The notes under the pieces were generated by a model. The model did not search any database. It was given only the letters and a program-made list of their open reading frames with translations, and was not told the origin of the DNA. This document shows, in pieces, positions 51,264 through 59,488 of a DNA stretch of 64,000 nucleotides. The DNA comes from Streptomyces sp. NRRL F-5122 (GTDB lineage Bacteria > Actinomycetota > Actinomycetes > Streptomycetales > Streptomycetaceae), in NCBI RefSeq assembly GCF_001507435.1, contig NZ_LMWH01000105.1, positions 62,001 through 126,000 of the forward strand. The letters are read 5' to 3'. The position numbers and the translations under genes are program-made. The first letter of the stretch is position 1. Each line of letters opens with the position of its first letter.

Positions 51264-51463
51264 CGCCGACCGGCTGTCACCTCACCCCGGCCCTCGACGG
51301 CCGTCGGCTGATGGATGGCTGGTGGAGGCGCGAAGGCAAGGCCCGCAAGAAGTTTCGAGAGGAGGTCGGCGACCACGGCCGCGACGGGGCGCGCATCCTC
51401 CTGGTCGACACCGAGACCGACGCCGAGCTGGCCCGCTACTTGACCGACGCCCCGCCGGCGTGA
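51260..51463 (+). CDS. Small protein coupled to the CxxC gene
   Basis: 67 residues, MTPTGCHLTPALDGRRLMDG through ILLVDTETDAELARYLTDA. The ATG overlaps the stop of the preceding gene (ATGA), which supports real translation. It is mixed alpha/beta in appearance and of unknown function. Confidence 0.5.
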   Translation: MTPTGCHLTPALDGRRLMDGWWRREGKARKKFREEVGDHGRDGARILLVDTETDAELARYLTDAPPA

Positions 51464-51485
51464 TGCCCGGCGGGACCTCGCACTG

Positions 51486-51761
51486 TCAGGCCTCGTATCC
51501 GTGTCGCACGGCCTTTTTCAGCGCCTCTTCGACTTCGTGCCGAGACTGCCCCTGCTCTTGGGCATGCTCTGTCACCGCAGTCTGGACGTCACGGGCAAGG
51601 TCGCGCCATGCCCGCCAGGCGGTCTCCCACGTTTCGGTCTGCTCGCCGGTCCACGTGCTGGAGGCGGGTGGCCCGTAGCTGTCGCGTAGCTCCTCGACCC
51701 GATTGTGCGCCTGGTTGGCCGCCCGCTGGATCTCTACAAGCTCGTCGAAACTGTGCGCCAC
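51486..51761 (-). CDS. Small helical protein
   Basis: 91 residues, almost wholly helical and charged: FDELVEIQRAANQAHNRVEELRDSYG...TWETAWRAWRDLARDVQTAVTEHAQEQ...VEEALKKAVRHGYEA. It is common in style to actinobacterial element-borne proteins. Unknown function. Confidence 0.6.
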   Translation of the reverse strand: MAHSFDELVEIQRAANQAHNRVEELRDSYGPPASSTWTGEQTETWETAWRAWRDLARDVQTAVTEHAQEQGQSRHEVEEALKKAVRHGYEA

Positions 51762-52135
51762 CTGCTGATCCTATGCGGCGGCTGTCGTCTCGGCGCGCTC
51801 AGCCGCGCGGCTACGGCCGCCACTCTTCGCGGTAGCCGGGCAGGTCCGCGTACGGCAGCGCGAGCAGGCCGGCGATGGGCACGGCCACCGGCACGCGCGG
51901 CCTGCCGTGGGCGGGCCGCGTTGATGAGGTAGCGAAACCTGTCAGTTGCAACTGCCGGGTGTTCGGGCTGCCACCGTCCCGTTTACTCACCGCGCCATTG
52001 GCTGGCTTGGGCGCCGTCGAAGCGTCCGACGGACCCGCAGTGGGGCGAGCCGGTACGCCAACTGAGACGGGCATAGCGGAAGGGCGGCACCCCCATGGAG
52101 TGCCGCCCTTTCGTTTTGCCTGGTCAAGGCACCAG
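51762..52135. other. Right end of the element
   Basis: 374 bases. The minus strand has a possible C-terminal gene fragment ending in YADLPGYREEWRP (stop at 51811), not assigned to a family. The terminator hairpin of tRNA-Cys lies at 52080-52110. Confidence 0.4.
52080..52110 (-). terminator. Terminator downstream of tRNA-Cys
   Basis: Perfect 11-bp stem AAGGGCGGCAC/GTGCCGCCCTT. It resembles the hairpin at 48043-48068, so the flank beyond the tRNA end is also duplicated. Confidence 0.7.
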
Positions 52136-52207
52136 AGGCCGTGGCGGGAATCGAACCCGCGTAACTCGCTTTGCAGGCGAGTCCCTGAACCACTCGGGCA
52201 CACGGCC
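52136..52207 (-). tRNA. tRNA-Cys (GCA)
   Basis: 72 nt. The acceptor GGCCGTG pairs with CACGGCC, with U73 as the discriminator base typical of tRNA-Cys. The anticodon arm CTCGC-CTGCAAA-GCGAG gives anticodon GCA. The T arm is GCGGGTTCGATTCCCGC. CCA is not encoded. Its 3' half is the attachment site of the integrated element. Confidence 0.95.
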
Positions 52208-52294
52208 GTGCTCCTGGTCGTGGAACCCACGTGACTTCCCGCGGTGGAGCCCGCCCCGTGCGGGCGGGTCCCTGAACCACTCGGGTGCACGGCC
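52204..52294 (-). pseudogene. Degenerate tRNA-Cys copy
   Basis: The first 36 nt match tRNA-Cys at 32 positions, including the D arm and the GCA anticodon (with U33 changed to C). The acceptor strands GGCCGTGC/GCACGGCC still pair. The 3' half is longer and no longer forms a proper T arm. It overlaps the 5' end of the intact tRNA-Cys by 4 nt. Confidence 0.65.
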
Positions 52295-52338
52295 AGGATC
52301 AGGTGCGGCACGGCTCACTCGTTCCGACCTGACGCATT

Positions 52339-52350
52339 GACCGTACGGTC
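52339..52350. promoter_or_regulatory. Palindrome upstream of the MFS gene
   Basis: GACCGTACGGTC, perfect 12-nt palindrome of TetR-operator style. Confidence 0.4.
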
Positions 52351-52402
52351 GGGCGAAATGCGGGCTCAAGGGAATCGCCGGCGCTGCAACGGGACTGCCA
52401 TG

Positions 52403-52432
52403 CGCCGTTCACGAACGGCGGGTCGTACGACC
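52403..52432. promoter_or_regulatory. Two abutting palindromes upstream of the MFS gene
   Basis: CGCCGTTCACGAACGGCG (18 nt, perfect) is followed without gap by GGTCGTACGACC (12 nt, perfect), 68-97 nt before the MFS start. Confidence 0.5.
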
Positions 52433-52486
52433 AAGGTCGCACTCCGGCACCGCCTCCGGACAGGGGCCAAACCCGACCGAGCCCCT

Positions 52487-52492
52487 TACCCT
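52487..52492 (+). promoter_or_regulatory. -10 element of the MFS gene (leaderless)
   Basis: TACCCT ends 7 nt before the ATG with no ribosome binding site between. Confidence 0.4.
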
Positions 52493-52499
52493 GACCTGC

Positions 52500-53948
52500 A
52501 TGGCAGCCCTCGATCCCCGCGACACCGACGTCGCCGACGCGGCCCTGTCCGGTTCCCCGGACAACACCGCGGGCGTGCTGAGCCGCCCGTACCGCGCGCT
52601 GAGCATCGGCATCGTCTCCGTCGTGCTGCTCATCGCCTTCGAGGCGACGGCCGTCGGCACGGCGATGCCGGTCGCGGCGCGGGAGCTGGACGGGCTGTCG
52701 CTGTACGCGTTCGCCTTCTCCGGGTATTTCACGACGAGCCTTTTCGGCATGGTGCTCGCGGGCCAGTGGTCTGACCGTGGCGGCCCCCTCGGTTCGCTGG
52801 CCTGCGGTATCGGCGCCTTCGCCGCGGGGCTGCTGCTGGCGGGCACGGCGGGGTCGATGTGGCAGTTCATCCTGGGCCGGGCCGTTCAGGGCCTCGGCGG
52901 CGGACTCGTGATCGTCGCCCTCTACGTCGTCGTGGGCCGCGCCTACCCGGAGCGGCTGCGGCCGGCCATCATGGCCGCGTTCGCGGCGGGCTGGGTGGTC
53001 CCGTCCGTGGTGGGCCCGCTGGCCTCGGGCGCGGTGACGGAACAACTCGGCTGGCGCTGGGTCTTCCTCGGCATCCCGGTGCTCGTGGTGTTCCCGCTGG
53101 CACTCGCACTGCCCAGCATCCGGCGCTCGGCGGACGGTCCCGCCGAGCCGGCCGACGCGGCCCCCTTCGACGTCCGCCGCCTCCGCCTGGCCTTCGGCAT
53201 CTCACTGGGCGCGGGACTCCTCCAGTACGCGGCCCAGGACCTGAGCCCGCTGTCCCTCCTGCCCGGTGCCGTGGGCGCCGCACTGCTGGTCCCGGCGGTG
53301 CTCGGACTGCTGCCCCGCGGCACCTACCGCGCGGCCCGCGGGCTGCCGTCCGTGGTGCTGCTGCGCGGAGTCGCGGCCGGTGCCTTCATCACGGCGGAGA
53401 GCTTTGTCCCGCTCATGCTCGTCACGCAGCGGGGACTGTCCCCGACCCTGGCCGGGTTCTCCCTCGCGGCGGGCGGTGGCACCTGGGCGCTGGGGTCCTA
53501 CGTCCAGTCGAGACCACGTCTGGAGCCTCACCGGGAGCGCCTGATGACGCTCGGCATGGTCGTGGTCGCCGCCGCGATCGTCGCGGCGCCGAGTGTGCTG
53601 ATCCATGCGGTCCCCGTCTGGACCGTCGCCGTCGCCTGGGGGTTCGGCTGCTTCGGCATGGGCCTGGTCATCTCCTCGACCAGCGTCCTGCTGCTGCAGC
53701 TGTCCGCCCCCGAGGAGGCGGGGGCGAACTCGGCCGCCCTGCAGATCTCCGACGGCCTCTCCAACGTCATCCTGCTCTCCGCGGTCGGCGCCGCGTTCGC
53801 CGCGCTGGGCGGCGGTTCCATCGCGCCCTCCGCGACGGAGGCGAGCGCCGCCGGTTCCCACCCGGCCGCCTTCGCCGCGGTGTTCCTGCCGATGACGGCG
53901 GTGGCGCTGGTGGGCGCCTGGGTGACGACCCGGCTGCGGGCGCGGTGA
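52500..53948 (+). CDS. MFS drug-efflux-type transporter
   Basis: 482 residues with about 14 TM helices. Motif A-like region GQWSDRGGPLGSLACG and motif C-like GRAVQGLGGGLVIVALYVVVGRAYP are seen, as in DHA2-type exporters. The substrate is unknown. Upstream lie three palindromes and a probable leaderless promoter, suggesting regulation by a factor not encoded next to it. Confidence 0.88.
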   Translation: MAALDPRDTDVADAALSGSPDNTAGVLSRPYRALSIGIVSVVLLIAFEATAVGTAMPVAARELDGLSLYAFAFSGYFTTSLFGMVLAGQWSDRGGPLGSLACGIGAFAAGLLLAGTAGSMWQFILGRAVQGLGGGLVIVALYVVVGRAYPERLRPAIMAAFAAGWVVPSVVGPLASGAVTEQLGWRWVFLGIPVLVVFPLALALPSIRRSADGPAEPADAAPFDVRRLRLAFGISLGAGLLQYAAQDLSPLSLLPGAVGAALLVPAVLGLLPRGTYRAARGLPSVVLLRGVAAGAFITAESFVPLMLVTQRGLSPTLAGFSLAAGGGTWALGSYVQSRPRLEPHRERLMTLGMVVVAAAIVAAPSVLIHAVPVWTVAVAWGFGCFGMGLVISSTSVLLLQLSAPEEAGANSAALQISDGLSNVILLSAVGAAFAALGGGSIAPSATEASAAGSHPAAFAAVFLPMTAVALVGAWVTTRLRAR

Positions 53949-54162
53949 CCCCCGTGCGCGGCCGAAACCCCGTGGTCCCGATGATCTGTGACCCCTGTCG
54001 CACCCGGGCCGGAAGCGGCGGCGTCGCCCCGAGTGGCGGGTGGGTCCACCGGTAGGGTGGCCCGGTTGTCATACACAGCCGAGCCCGGCCCGACCGTCGA
54101 CGACCCCCGCTGGTCCGACACGCCGGACGCGGCCCCTTCGAGCGCCGACCGAACCGGAGACC

Positions 54163-55971
54163 GTGACTACCACCGCCGCCAGCTCCCACTCCTCCCCTTC
54201 GCACCACCTCTCTCCCGCCTTCCCCGGCCGCGCTCCCTGGGGCACGGCCGGCAAGCTGCGCGCCTGGCAGCAGGGAGCGATGGACACGTACATCCAGGAG
54301 CAGCCGCGTGACTTCCTCGCCGTCGCCACGCCGGGCGCGGGCAAGACGACCTTCGCGCTGACGCTCGCGTCCTGGCTGCTGCACCACCACGTCGTGCAGC
54401 AGGTGACCGTCGTCGCCCCGACCGAACACCTGAAGAAGCAGTGGGCGGAGGCCGCCGCGCGCGTCGGCATCAAGCTCGACCCCGAGTACAGCGCCGGACC
54501 CCTCGGCCGGGAGTACCACGGCGTCGCCGTCACCTACGCGGGTGTCGGGGTCCGGCCCATGCTGCACCGCAACCGTGTGGAGCAGCGCAAGACCCTCGTC
54601 ATCCTCGACGAGATCCACCACGCGGGAGACTCCAAGTCCTGGGGCGAGGCCTGCCTGGAGGCGTTCGAGCCGGCCACCCGCCGGCTCGCCCTGACCGGTA
54701 CGCCGTTCCGCTCCGACACCAACCCCATTCCGTTCGTGGCGTACGAGGAGGGGACCGACGGGATCCGCCGGTCGGCCGCCGACTACACCTACGGATACGG
54801 GTCCGCCCTCGCCGACGGCGTCGTGCGCCCGGTCATCTTCCTCTCCTACAGCGGCAACATGCGCTGGCGCACCAAGGCAGGCGACGAGATCGCCGCCCGG
54901 CTGGGCGAGCCCATGACCAAGGACGCCGTCAGCCAGGCCTGGCGGACCGCCCTCGACCCGCGCGGCGAGTGGATGTCCAGCGTGCTGCGCGCCGCCGACC
55001 AGCGTCTGACCGAGGTCCGCAAGGCCATCCCGGACGCCGGTGCCCTCGTCATCGCCTCCGACCAGGAGGCCGCCCGCGCGTACGCGAAGCTCATCCGCGA
55101 CATCACCGGGCACCGGGCGACCCTCGTCCTGTCCGACGACGCGGGCGCCTCCGACCGCATCGACGAGTTCAGCCACGGCGACGACCGCTGGATGGTCGCG
55201 GTGCGCATGGTGTCCGAGGGCGTCGACGTGCCCCGGCTCGCGGTCGGGGTGTACGCGACCACCATCTCCACCCCGCTCTTCTTCGCCCAGGCCGTCGGCC
55301 GTTTCGTGCGGTCCCGGCGTCGCGGCGAGACCGCCTCGGTGTTCCTGCCCACCGTCCCGGACCTGCTCACCTTCGCCAACGAGATGGAGGTCGAGCGCGA
55401 CCACGTCCTCGACAGGCCGAAGAAGGGCGGCGAGGACGAGGACCCGTACGCCGAGTCCGAGAAGGAGATGGACGAGGCCAACCGGGAGCAGGACGAGGAC
55501 ACCGGTGAGCAGGACATGCTGCCGTTCGAGGCGCTGGAGTCCGACGCCGTCTTCGACCGGGTCATGTACAACGGCGCCGAGTTCGGCATGCAGGCCCATC
55601 CCGGCAGCGAGGAGGAACAGGACTACCTCGGTATTCCGGGCCTACTCGAGCCCGACCAGGTGCAGTTGCTGTTGCAGAAGCGGCAGGCACGGCAGATCGC
55701 GCACAGCCGCAAGAAGGCGGACACGGAGGCCGACCTGCTGGAACTGCCCGCCGAGCGGCGGCCCGTCGTCACCCACAAGGAACTGCTGGAACTGCGCAAA
55801 CAGCTCAACACGATGGTCGGCGCGTACGTGCACCAGAGCGGCAAGCCGCACGGAGTGATCCACACCGAACTGCGCCGGGTGTGCGGAGGCCCGCCGAGCG
55901 CCGAGTGCACCGCCGGTCAGCTGCGCCAGCGCATCGCGAAGGTCCAGGAGTGGGCCACGCGCATGAAGTGA
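54163..55971 (+). CDS. DEAD/DEAH-box helicase (UvrB/ResIII type)
   Basis: 602 residues. Motif I is TPGAGKTTFALTLASWLL (about residues 50-67), motif II is LDEIHH, motif III LTGTPFRSD, and the C-terminal motifs SEGVDVP and FAQAVGRFVRSRRRGET are present. An acidic linker (GGEDEDPYAESEKEMDEANREQDEDTGEQ) separates a C-terminal domain. It is conserved in Streptomyces and may act in DNA repair or RNA handling; the exact role is unknown. The GTG at 54163 is chosen for CGGAGA upstream. Confidence 0.88.
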   Translation: MTTTAASSHSSPSHHLSPAFPGRAPWGTAGKLRAWQQGAMDTYIQEQPRDFLAVATPGAGKTTFALTLASWLLHHHVVQQVTVVAPTEHLKKQWAEAAARVGIKLDPEYSAGPLGREYHGVAVTYAGVGVRPMLHRNRVEQRKTLVILDEIHHAGDSKSWGEACLEAFEPATRRLALTGTPFRSDTNPIPFVAYEEGTDGIRRSAADYTYGYGSALADGVVRPVIFLSYSGNMRWRTKAGDEIAARLGEPMTKDAVSQAWRTALDPRGEWMSSVLRAADQRLTEVRKAIPDAGALVIASDQEAARAYAKLIRDITGHRATLVLSDDAGASDRIDEFSHGDDRWMVAVRMVSEGVDVPRLAVGVYATTISTPLFFAQAVGRFVRSRRRGETASVFLPTVPDLLTFANEMEVERDHVLDRPKKGGEDEDPYAESEKEMDEANREQDEDTGEQDMLPFEALESDAVFDRVMYNGAEFGMQAHPGSEEEQDYLGIPGLLEPDQVQLLLQKRQARQIAHSRKKADTEADLLELPAERRPVVTHKELLELRKQLNTMVGAYVHQSGKPHGVIHTELRRVCGGPPSAECTAGQLRQRIAKVQEWATRMK

Positions 55972-56280
55972 GCACGGACACCGCCCCGATGGGCGGGCGG
56001 TGTCCGGTGAGCGGTGCGTATCGCCGCAAAACGAGCGAGTGACTCCCCACCCCTGACCGGATTCTGGACGGAGCCTTCCGCTGAGCGGACCGGCTCGCTA
56101 ATGTCCCGCTACGCACACGCCCCGTGGCAGCTCCGCCGCGGAGCGCAGCCGTGAAGCGACTGGGCCCGGGATCCGCCGGGCCGCCGGCCGATCGGCGGCC
56201 TCTGGAGCGCGGCGTCGACGGGACTCGGCGCCGCATCCGCCGCGACCGGGCCGCCGTCTCACCACTAAGGAGTGGGCGTC
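55972..56280. other. Intergenic region with terminator
   Basis: 309 bases: the helicase terminator at 55975-56006 and the presumed IclR promoter. No gene seen. Confidence 0.5.
55975..56006 (+). terminator. Terminator of the helicase gene
   Basis: 12-bp stem CGGACACCGCCC/GGGCGGTGTCCG with an 8-nt loop directly after the stop. Confidence 0.8.
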
Positions 56281-56922
56281 GTGACCGCGGAGACCTCCCA
56301 GACGCTCGATCGGGGCCTCAGGGTCCTCAAGTTGCTCGCCGAGACGGACCACGGGCTGACCGTCACCGAACTGTCCACCAAACTGGGCGTCAACCGGACC
56401 GTGGTGTACCGGTTGTTGGCCACGTTGGAGCAGCACTGCCTGGTCCGCCGTGATCTGGGCGGCCGCGCCCGGGTCGGGCTCGGTGTGCTGGGACTCGGCC
56501 GTCAGGTGCATCCGCTGGTACGGGAGGCCGCGCTGCCCGCGCTGCGTGCGCTTGCCGAGGACATAGGGGCCACCGCGCACCTCACTCTGGTCGACGGGTC
56601 CGAGGCCCTGGCCGTCGCCGTCGTCGAACCGACGTGGACCGACTACCACGTGGCGTACCGGGCCGGTTTCCGCCATCCGCTCGACCGGGGCGCCGCCGGC
56701 CGGGCGATACTCGCCGCTCGTCGACAGCCGGTCGCCGACCCCGGATACACGCTCACCCACGGGGAGTTGGAGGCCGGCGCGAGCGGTGCGGCGGCGCCGC
56801 TGCTCGGGGTGAGCGGTATAGAGGGCAGCGTCGGGGTCGTGATGCTCTCGGACGCGGTGCCCGACCGGGTGGGGCTACGGGTGGTGGACGCCGCTCGGGA
56901 GGTGGCCGAGGCGCTGCGCTGA
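56281..56922 (+). CDS. IclR family transcriptional regulator
   Basis: 213 residues. The N-terminal winged HTH (TLDRGLRVLKLLAETDHGLTVTELSTKLGVNRTVVYRLLATLEQH) is typical. The effector domain (LRALAEDIGATAHLTLVDGSEALAVAVVEP) is shorter than the usual 170-180 residues. AAGGAG precedes the GTG at 56281. It is convergent with the PucR gene. The target is unknown; the amino-acid racemase locus beyond PucR is a possibility. Confidence 0.9.
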   Translation: MTAETSQTLDRGLRVLKLLAETDHGLTVTELSTKLGVNRTVVYRLLATLEQHCLVRRDLGGRARVGLGVLGLGRQVHPLVREAALPALRALAEDIGATAHLTLVDGSEALAVAVVEPTWTDYHVAYRAGFRHPLDRGAAGRAILAARRQPVADPGYTLTHGELEAGASGAAAPLLGVSGIEGSVGVVMLSDAVPDRVGLRVVDAAREVAEALR

Positions 56923-56938
56923 GCGCCAGCGGCCGCCC

Positions 56939-58510
56939 TCAGAGTCCTTCGCCGGTGTCCGCCGCCGTCCTCAACTGCAGCCACAGCACCAGCCGTTCGT
57001 CGGGATCGTCCAGGTCGACCCCGACGTGCCGCCGCACCTGCCGCAGCCGGTAGCGGCAGGTGTTGGGGTGCACCGCGAGCCGCTCCGCCGCGCCCGCCAT
57101 GTCGCACCCGGCCTCGAACCACGCCAGCAGGGTGCGCGCGTACTCGGTGCCGTGCCCGGCGTCGTACGCCCGCACCTTCTCCCCGGCCCCCGTGCGCAGA
57201 TCCCGTTGTCCGGCCATCACTTCGGCGAGCCGCAGCAGGGTGATCCGGGGCCGCACCCCGGTCACCGACGCCACGGGCAGCCGCGGTCCGAGCACCCGCA
57301 GCACGACATCCGCGTCCCGGCGTGAGGCGACCGCACCGGCGGCCGAAGGCACGACGTCACCGAGTCCGGCCCGCACCGGTACCCGCAGTGCCTGCTCGGC
57401 CCGCCGCACGATGTCCTCGGCCAGCCGCAGATGCCGCTCCTCATGGCCGCGGCCGCGGCCCGTGCCGCGTTCCGCCGGAGCGGGCAGCAAGGCGTAGACG
57501 ACCCGGTCGACGAGCACACACGCGTGCCGTCCGTAGCGGGACTCGCACCGCAGCCTCACGAGGTCCAGCAGCCGCAGCGCGGTCTGTGCGTCGTCGGGCG
57601 CGGAGACGGCGGCGTCCAGGACGAACGCGGCGACACGTACCGGTTCCGGGCCGAGCCGCTGGGCGGCCGCCGGGTCGGCGGTGCCGTCGAGGAGGCGGCG
57701 CAGCAGATCGCCGTCCTGATGCCGGGCCAGCTCCCGGGCGGCGCGCACCCGCAGCAGGAGCAGCGCCGCCGTGGACGCACCCTGCGCCAGCGCCTTCCCG
57801 GCATCGGGTGCGAGCCGGCCGTCGTCGACGACCCAGAGCGAGCCGAGGGTCTCGCCCCCGGCGCGCACCGCGACCGCCAGCCGCGGCAGAGCACCCGCGA
57901 GTGCCGGCAGCCGCACCGGACCCGGTGCGGCGAAGACGGTCCGGTACTGCCCGGCGTTCTCCGGGCTCCCCGGCACCCGGAGCCCGAGGATGCCCTGGCG
58001 GCGGTCCTCGTCCGTCACCTGTCCGGGCACCGTCGAGTACGCGAGGATCCGCTGCCGGGGGTCCTCGACGGTGGTGGCCCCACCGACGGCGGCGGCCACG
58101 GCGTCGGCGAGCGCGAACAGCTCACCGCGCGCGTCCCCCGGGCCCGTGACCGCAGGGCGAGCCCCGATCGCCGAGGCCAGCAGCAGGTGCACCCGGTGCC
58201 AGACGGCGTCCTCGTCCACGGACAGCAGGGCGATCCCGGCCTCCTCCGCCTCCTCGACGGGCCCGTCCTGACCGCGTACGACGAGCGCGGCCATCCCCGC
58301 CTCGGCGGCGGCTCGCGCCAGCGGTCCGGCGGAGCGGGCGCGCACGCCCACCGCGAGCAGCAGCGCACCCTGCACACGGGGGACAGGGGCGTGGACGTCG
58401 TGGAGCAGCGCCTCGGTGACGGGCACGCCGAGTCCGGCGGGCGCGGTGTGCAGCCGTACGGAGGGTTCACCGACGACGTCCAGCAGGTCCCCGAGGGAGT
58501 TCGCGTCCAG
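56939..58510 (-). CDS. PucR family transcriptional regulator
   Basis: 523 residues if started at CTG 58510. The N-terminal PucR domain (SLGDLLDVVGEPSVRLHTAPAG ... ALLLAVGVRARSAGPLARAAAEAGMAALVVRG) is followed by a GGDEF-like middle and a C-terminal HTH_30 (FEAGCDMAGAAERLAVHPNTCRYRLRQVRRHVGVDLDDP). GGAGG lies 5 nt before the CTG, and the residues between it and the first ATG (58426) belong to the PucR domain. Such regulators control purine or amino-acid catabolism. It is divergent from the GNAT/racemase genes, its likely targets. Confidence 0.85.
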   Translation of the reverse strand: MDANSLGDLLDVVGEPSVRLHTAPAGLGVPVTEALLHDVHAPVPRVQGALLLAVGVRARSAGPLARAAAEAGMAALVVRGQDGPVEEAEEAGIALLSVDEDAVWHRVHLLLASAIGARPAVTGPGDARGELFALADAVAAAVGGATTVEDPRQRILAYSTVPGQVTDEDRRQGILGLRVPGSPENAGQYRTVFAAPGPVRLPALAGALPRLAVAVRAGGETLGSLWVVDDGRLAPDAGKALAQGASTAALLLLRVRAARELARHQDGDLLRRLLDGTADPAAAQRLGPEPVRVAAFVLDAAVSAPDDAQTALRLLDLVRLRCESRYGRHACVLVDRVVYALLPAPAERGTGRGRGHEERHLRLAEDIVRRAEQALRVPVRAGLGDVVPSAAGAVASRRDADVVLRVLGPRLPVASVTGVRPRITLLRLAEVMAGQRDLRTGAGEKVRAYDAGHGTEYARTLLAWFEAGCDMAGAAERLAVHPNTCRYRLRQVRRHVGVDLDDPDERLVLWLQLRTAADTGEGL

Positions 58511-58609
58511 GGATGCCTCCTCGGTCGTTGGCCGATCCCCTCAGGACCGTACGCAGGTTTTGGCGTCCCGCACAACGCGTGTCCCGGCGCGCGCCCCGAG
58601 ACTCGACCC

Positions 58610-59488
58610 ATGACAGCAGAGACGGATCTGTCCGCCGCCCATGCGGGCGCGGCGCGGCTCGCGGAGGAGACAGCGCGCACCGCGGGTGTTCACCTCCGTA
58701 CCGTGCACGACGTGACCGGCCTCGCCGCCGTGGCCGACTACTTCTGCGACGTCTGGCGCACACCCCGCAGCAGCCCGCCCCTGCCCGCCGAGGTGTTGCA
58801 CAGCCTGGTCCACGCGGGTGGGGCCGTGCACGCCGCGTACACCGTCGAAGGGGAGCGGCTCGCCGGAGCCTGCGCCGCGGTCTTCGGCCCGCCCGCCGAC
58901 GCGGACGCGTACTCCCTGCTGGCGGCGGCCGACCGCGGCGTCGGGCACCCGCTGAAGCAGGCGCAGCGTGCCTGGCTGCTGGAGCACGGTGCTCGCACAC
59001 TGCGCTGGACCTTCGACCCGCTGGTCGGCCGCAATGCCCGCTTCAACCTGGTCAAGCTGGGTGCTACCGGGACGGAGTACCTCGTCGACTTCTACGGTCC
59101 GATGGCCGACGGAGTGAACGACGGAGACGAGAGCGACCGGCTGACCGTCCTGTGGGACCTGCAGGCGCCCCGGCGGTCCGGCACGAGCGCGGACCGCGCC
59201 GTCTCGCCCGGCCCCGGACCGGCCGTGGCGGCCCCGCGGACGGCGGGGACCCTCCTGGCGCCGGACGGGGCGCCGCTCGCCCGGCGCTCCGCCGACGGCG
59301 GCCGTCTGTGGTGCCGTGTGCCGGATGACGTCGTGGCCCTGCGGGCCGCCGACCCCGCCCTCGCCTTGCGCTGGCGGCACGCCGTCCGCGAGGTGTTCGC
59401 ACAGGCCTTCGCCGAGGGGTTCCGCGCGACGGGCATGTCCCGGGACGGCTGGTACACGCTCACCCGAGAGGAGCACTCCCAGGTATGA
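58610..59488 (+). CDS. GNAT superfamily N-acyltransferase (COG3375 type)
   Basis: 292 residues. The sequence (VTGLAAVADYFCDVWRTPRSSPPLPAEVLHSLVHAGGAVHAAYTVEGERLAGACAAVFGP, QAQRAWLLEHGARTLRWTFDPLVGRNARFNLVKLGATGTEYLVDFYG) matches predicted GNAT transferases that sit beside N-succinylamino acid racemases. It probably succinylates amino acids so that the racemase can act. The ATG at 58610 is the first supported start; the much longer open frame runs antisense through the pucR gene. The racemase gene overlaps by ATGA. Confidence 0.82.
   Translation: MTAETDLSAAHAGAARLAEETARTAGVHLRTVHDVTGLAAVADYFCDVWRTPRSSPPLPAEVLHSLVHAGGAVHAAYTVEGERLAGACAAVFGPPADADAYSLLAAADRGVGHPLKQAQRAWLLEHGARTLRWTFDPLVGRNARFNLVKLGATGTEYLVDFYGPMADGVNDGDESDRLTVLWDLQAPRRSGTSADRAVSPGPGPAVAAPRTAGTLLAPDGAPLARRSADGGRLWCRVPDDVVALRAADPALALRWRHAVREVFAQAFAEGFRATGMSRDGWYTLTREEHSQV

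Larger units (their letters stand above)
48092..52171. mobile_element. Decayed integrated element at tRNA-Cys
   Basis: About 4 kb bounded by the direct repeat of the tRNA-Cys 3' half. It contains an integrase fragment, other gene fragments and several small intact frames of accessory type. No replication, transfer (FtsK/Tra) or excisionase gene was found. Coding density is low compared with the flanks. It looks like the remains of an actinomycete integrative element that can no longer move. Confidence 0.7.

Noticed and set aside
57431..59488. 685-residue protein ending in the GNAT sequence
   Set aside because: The N-terminal 393 codons run antisense through the PucR gene.
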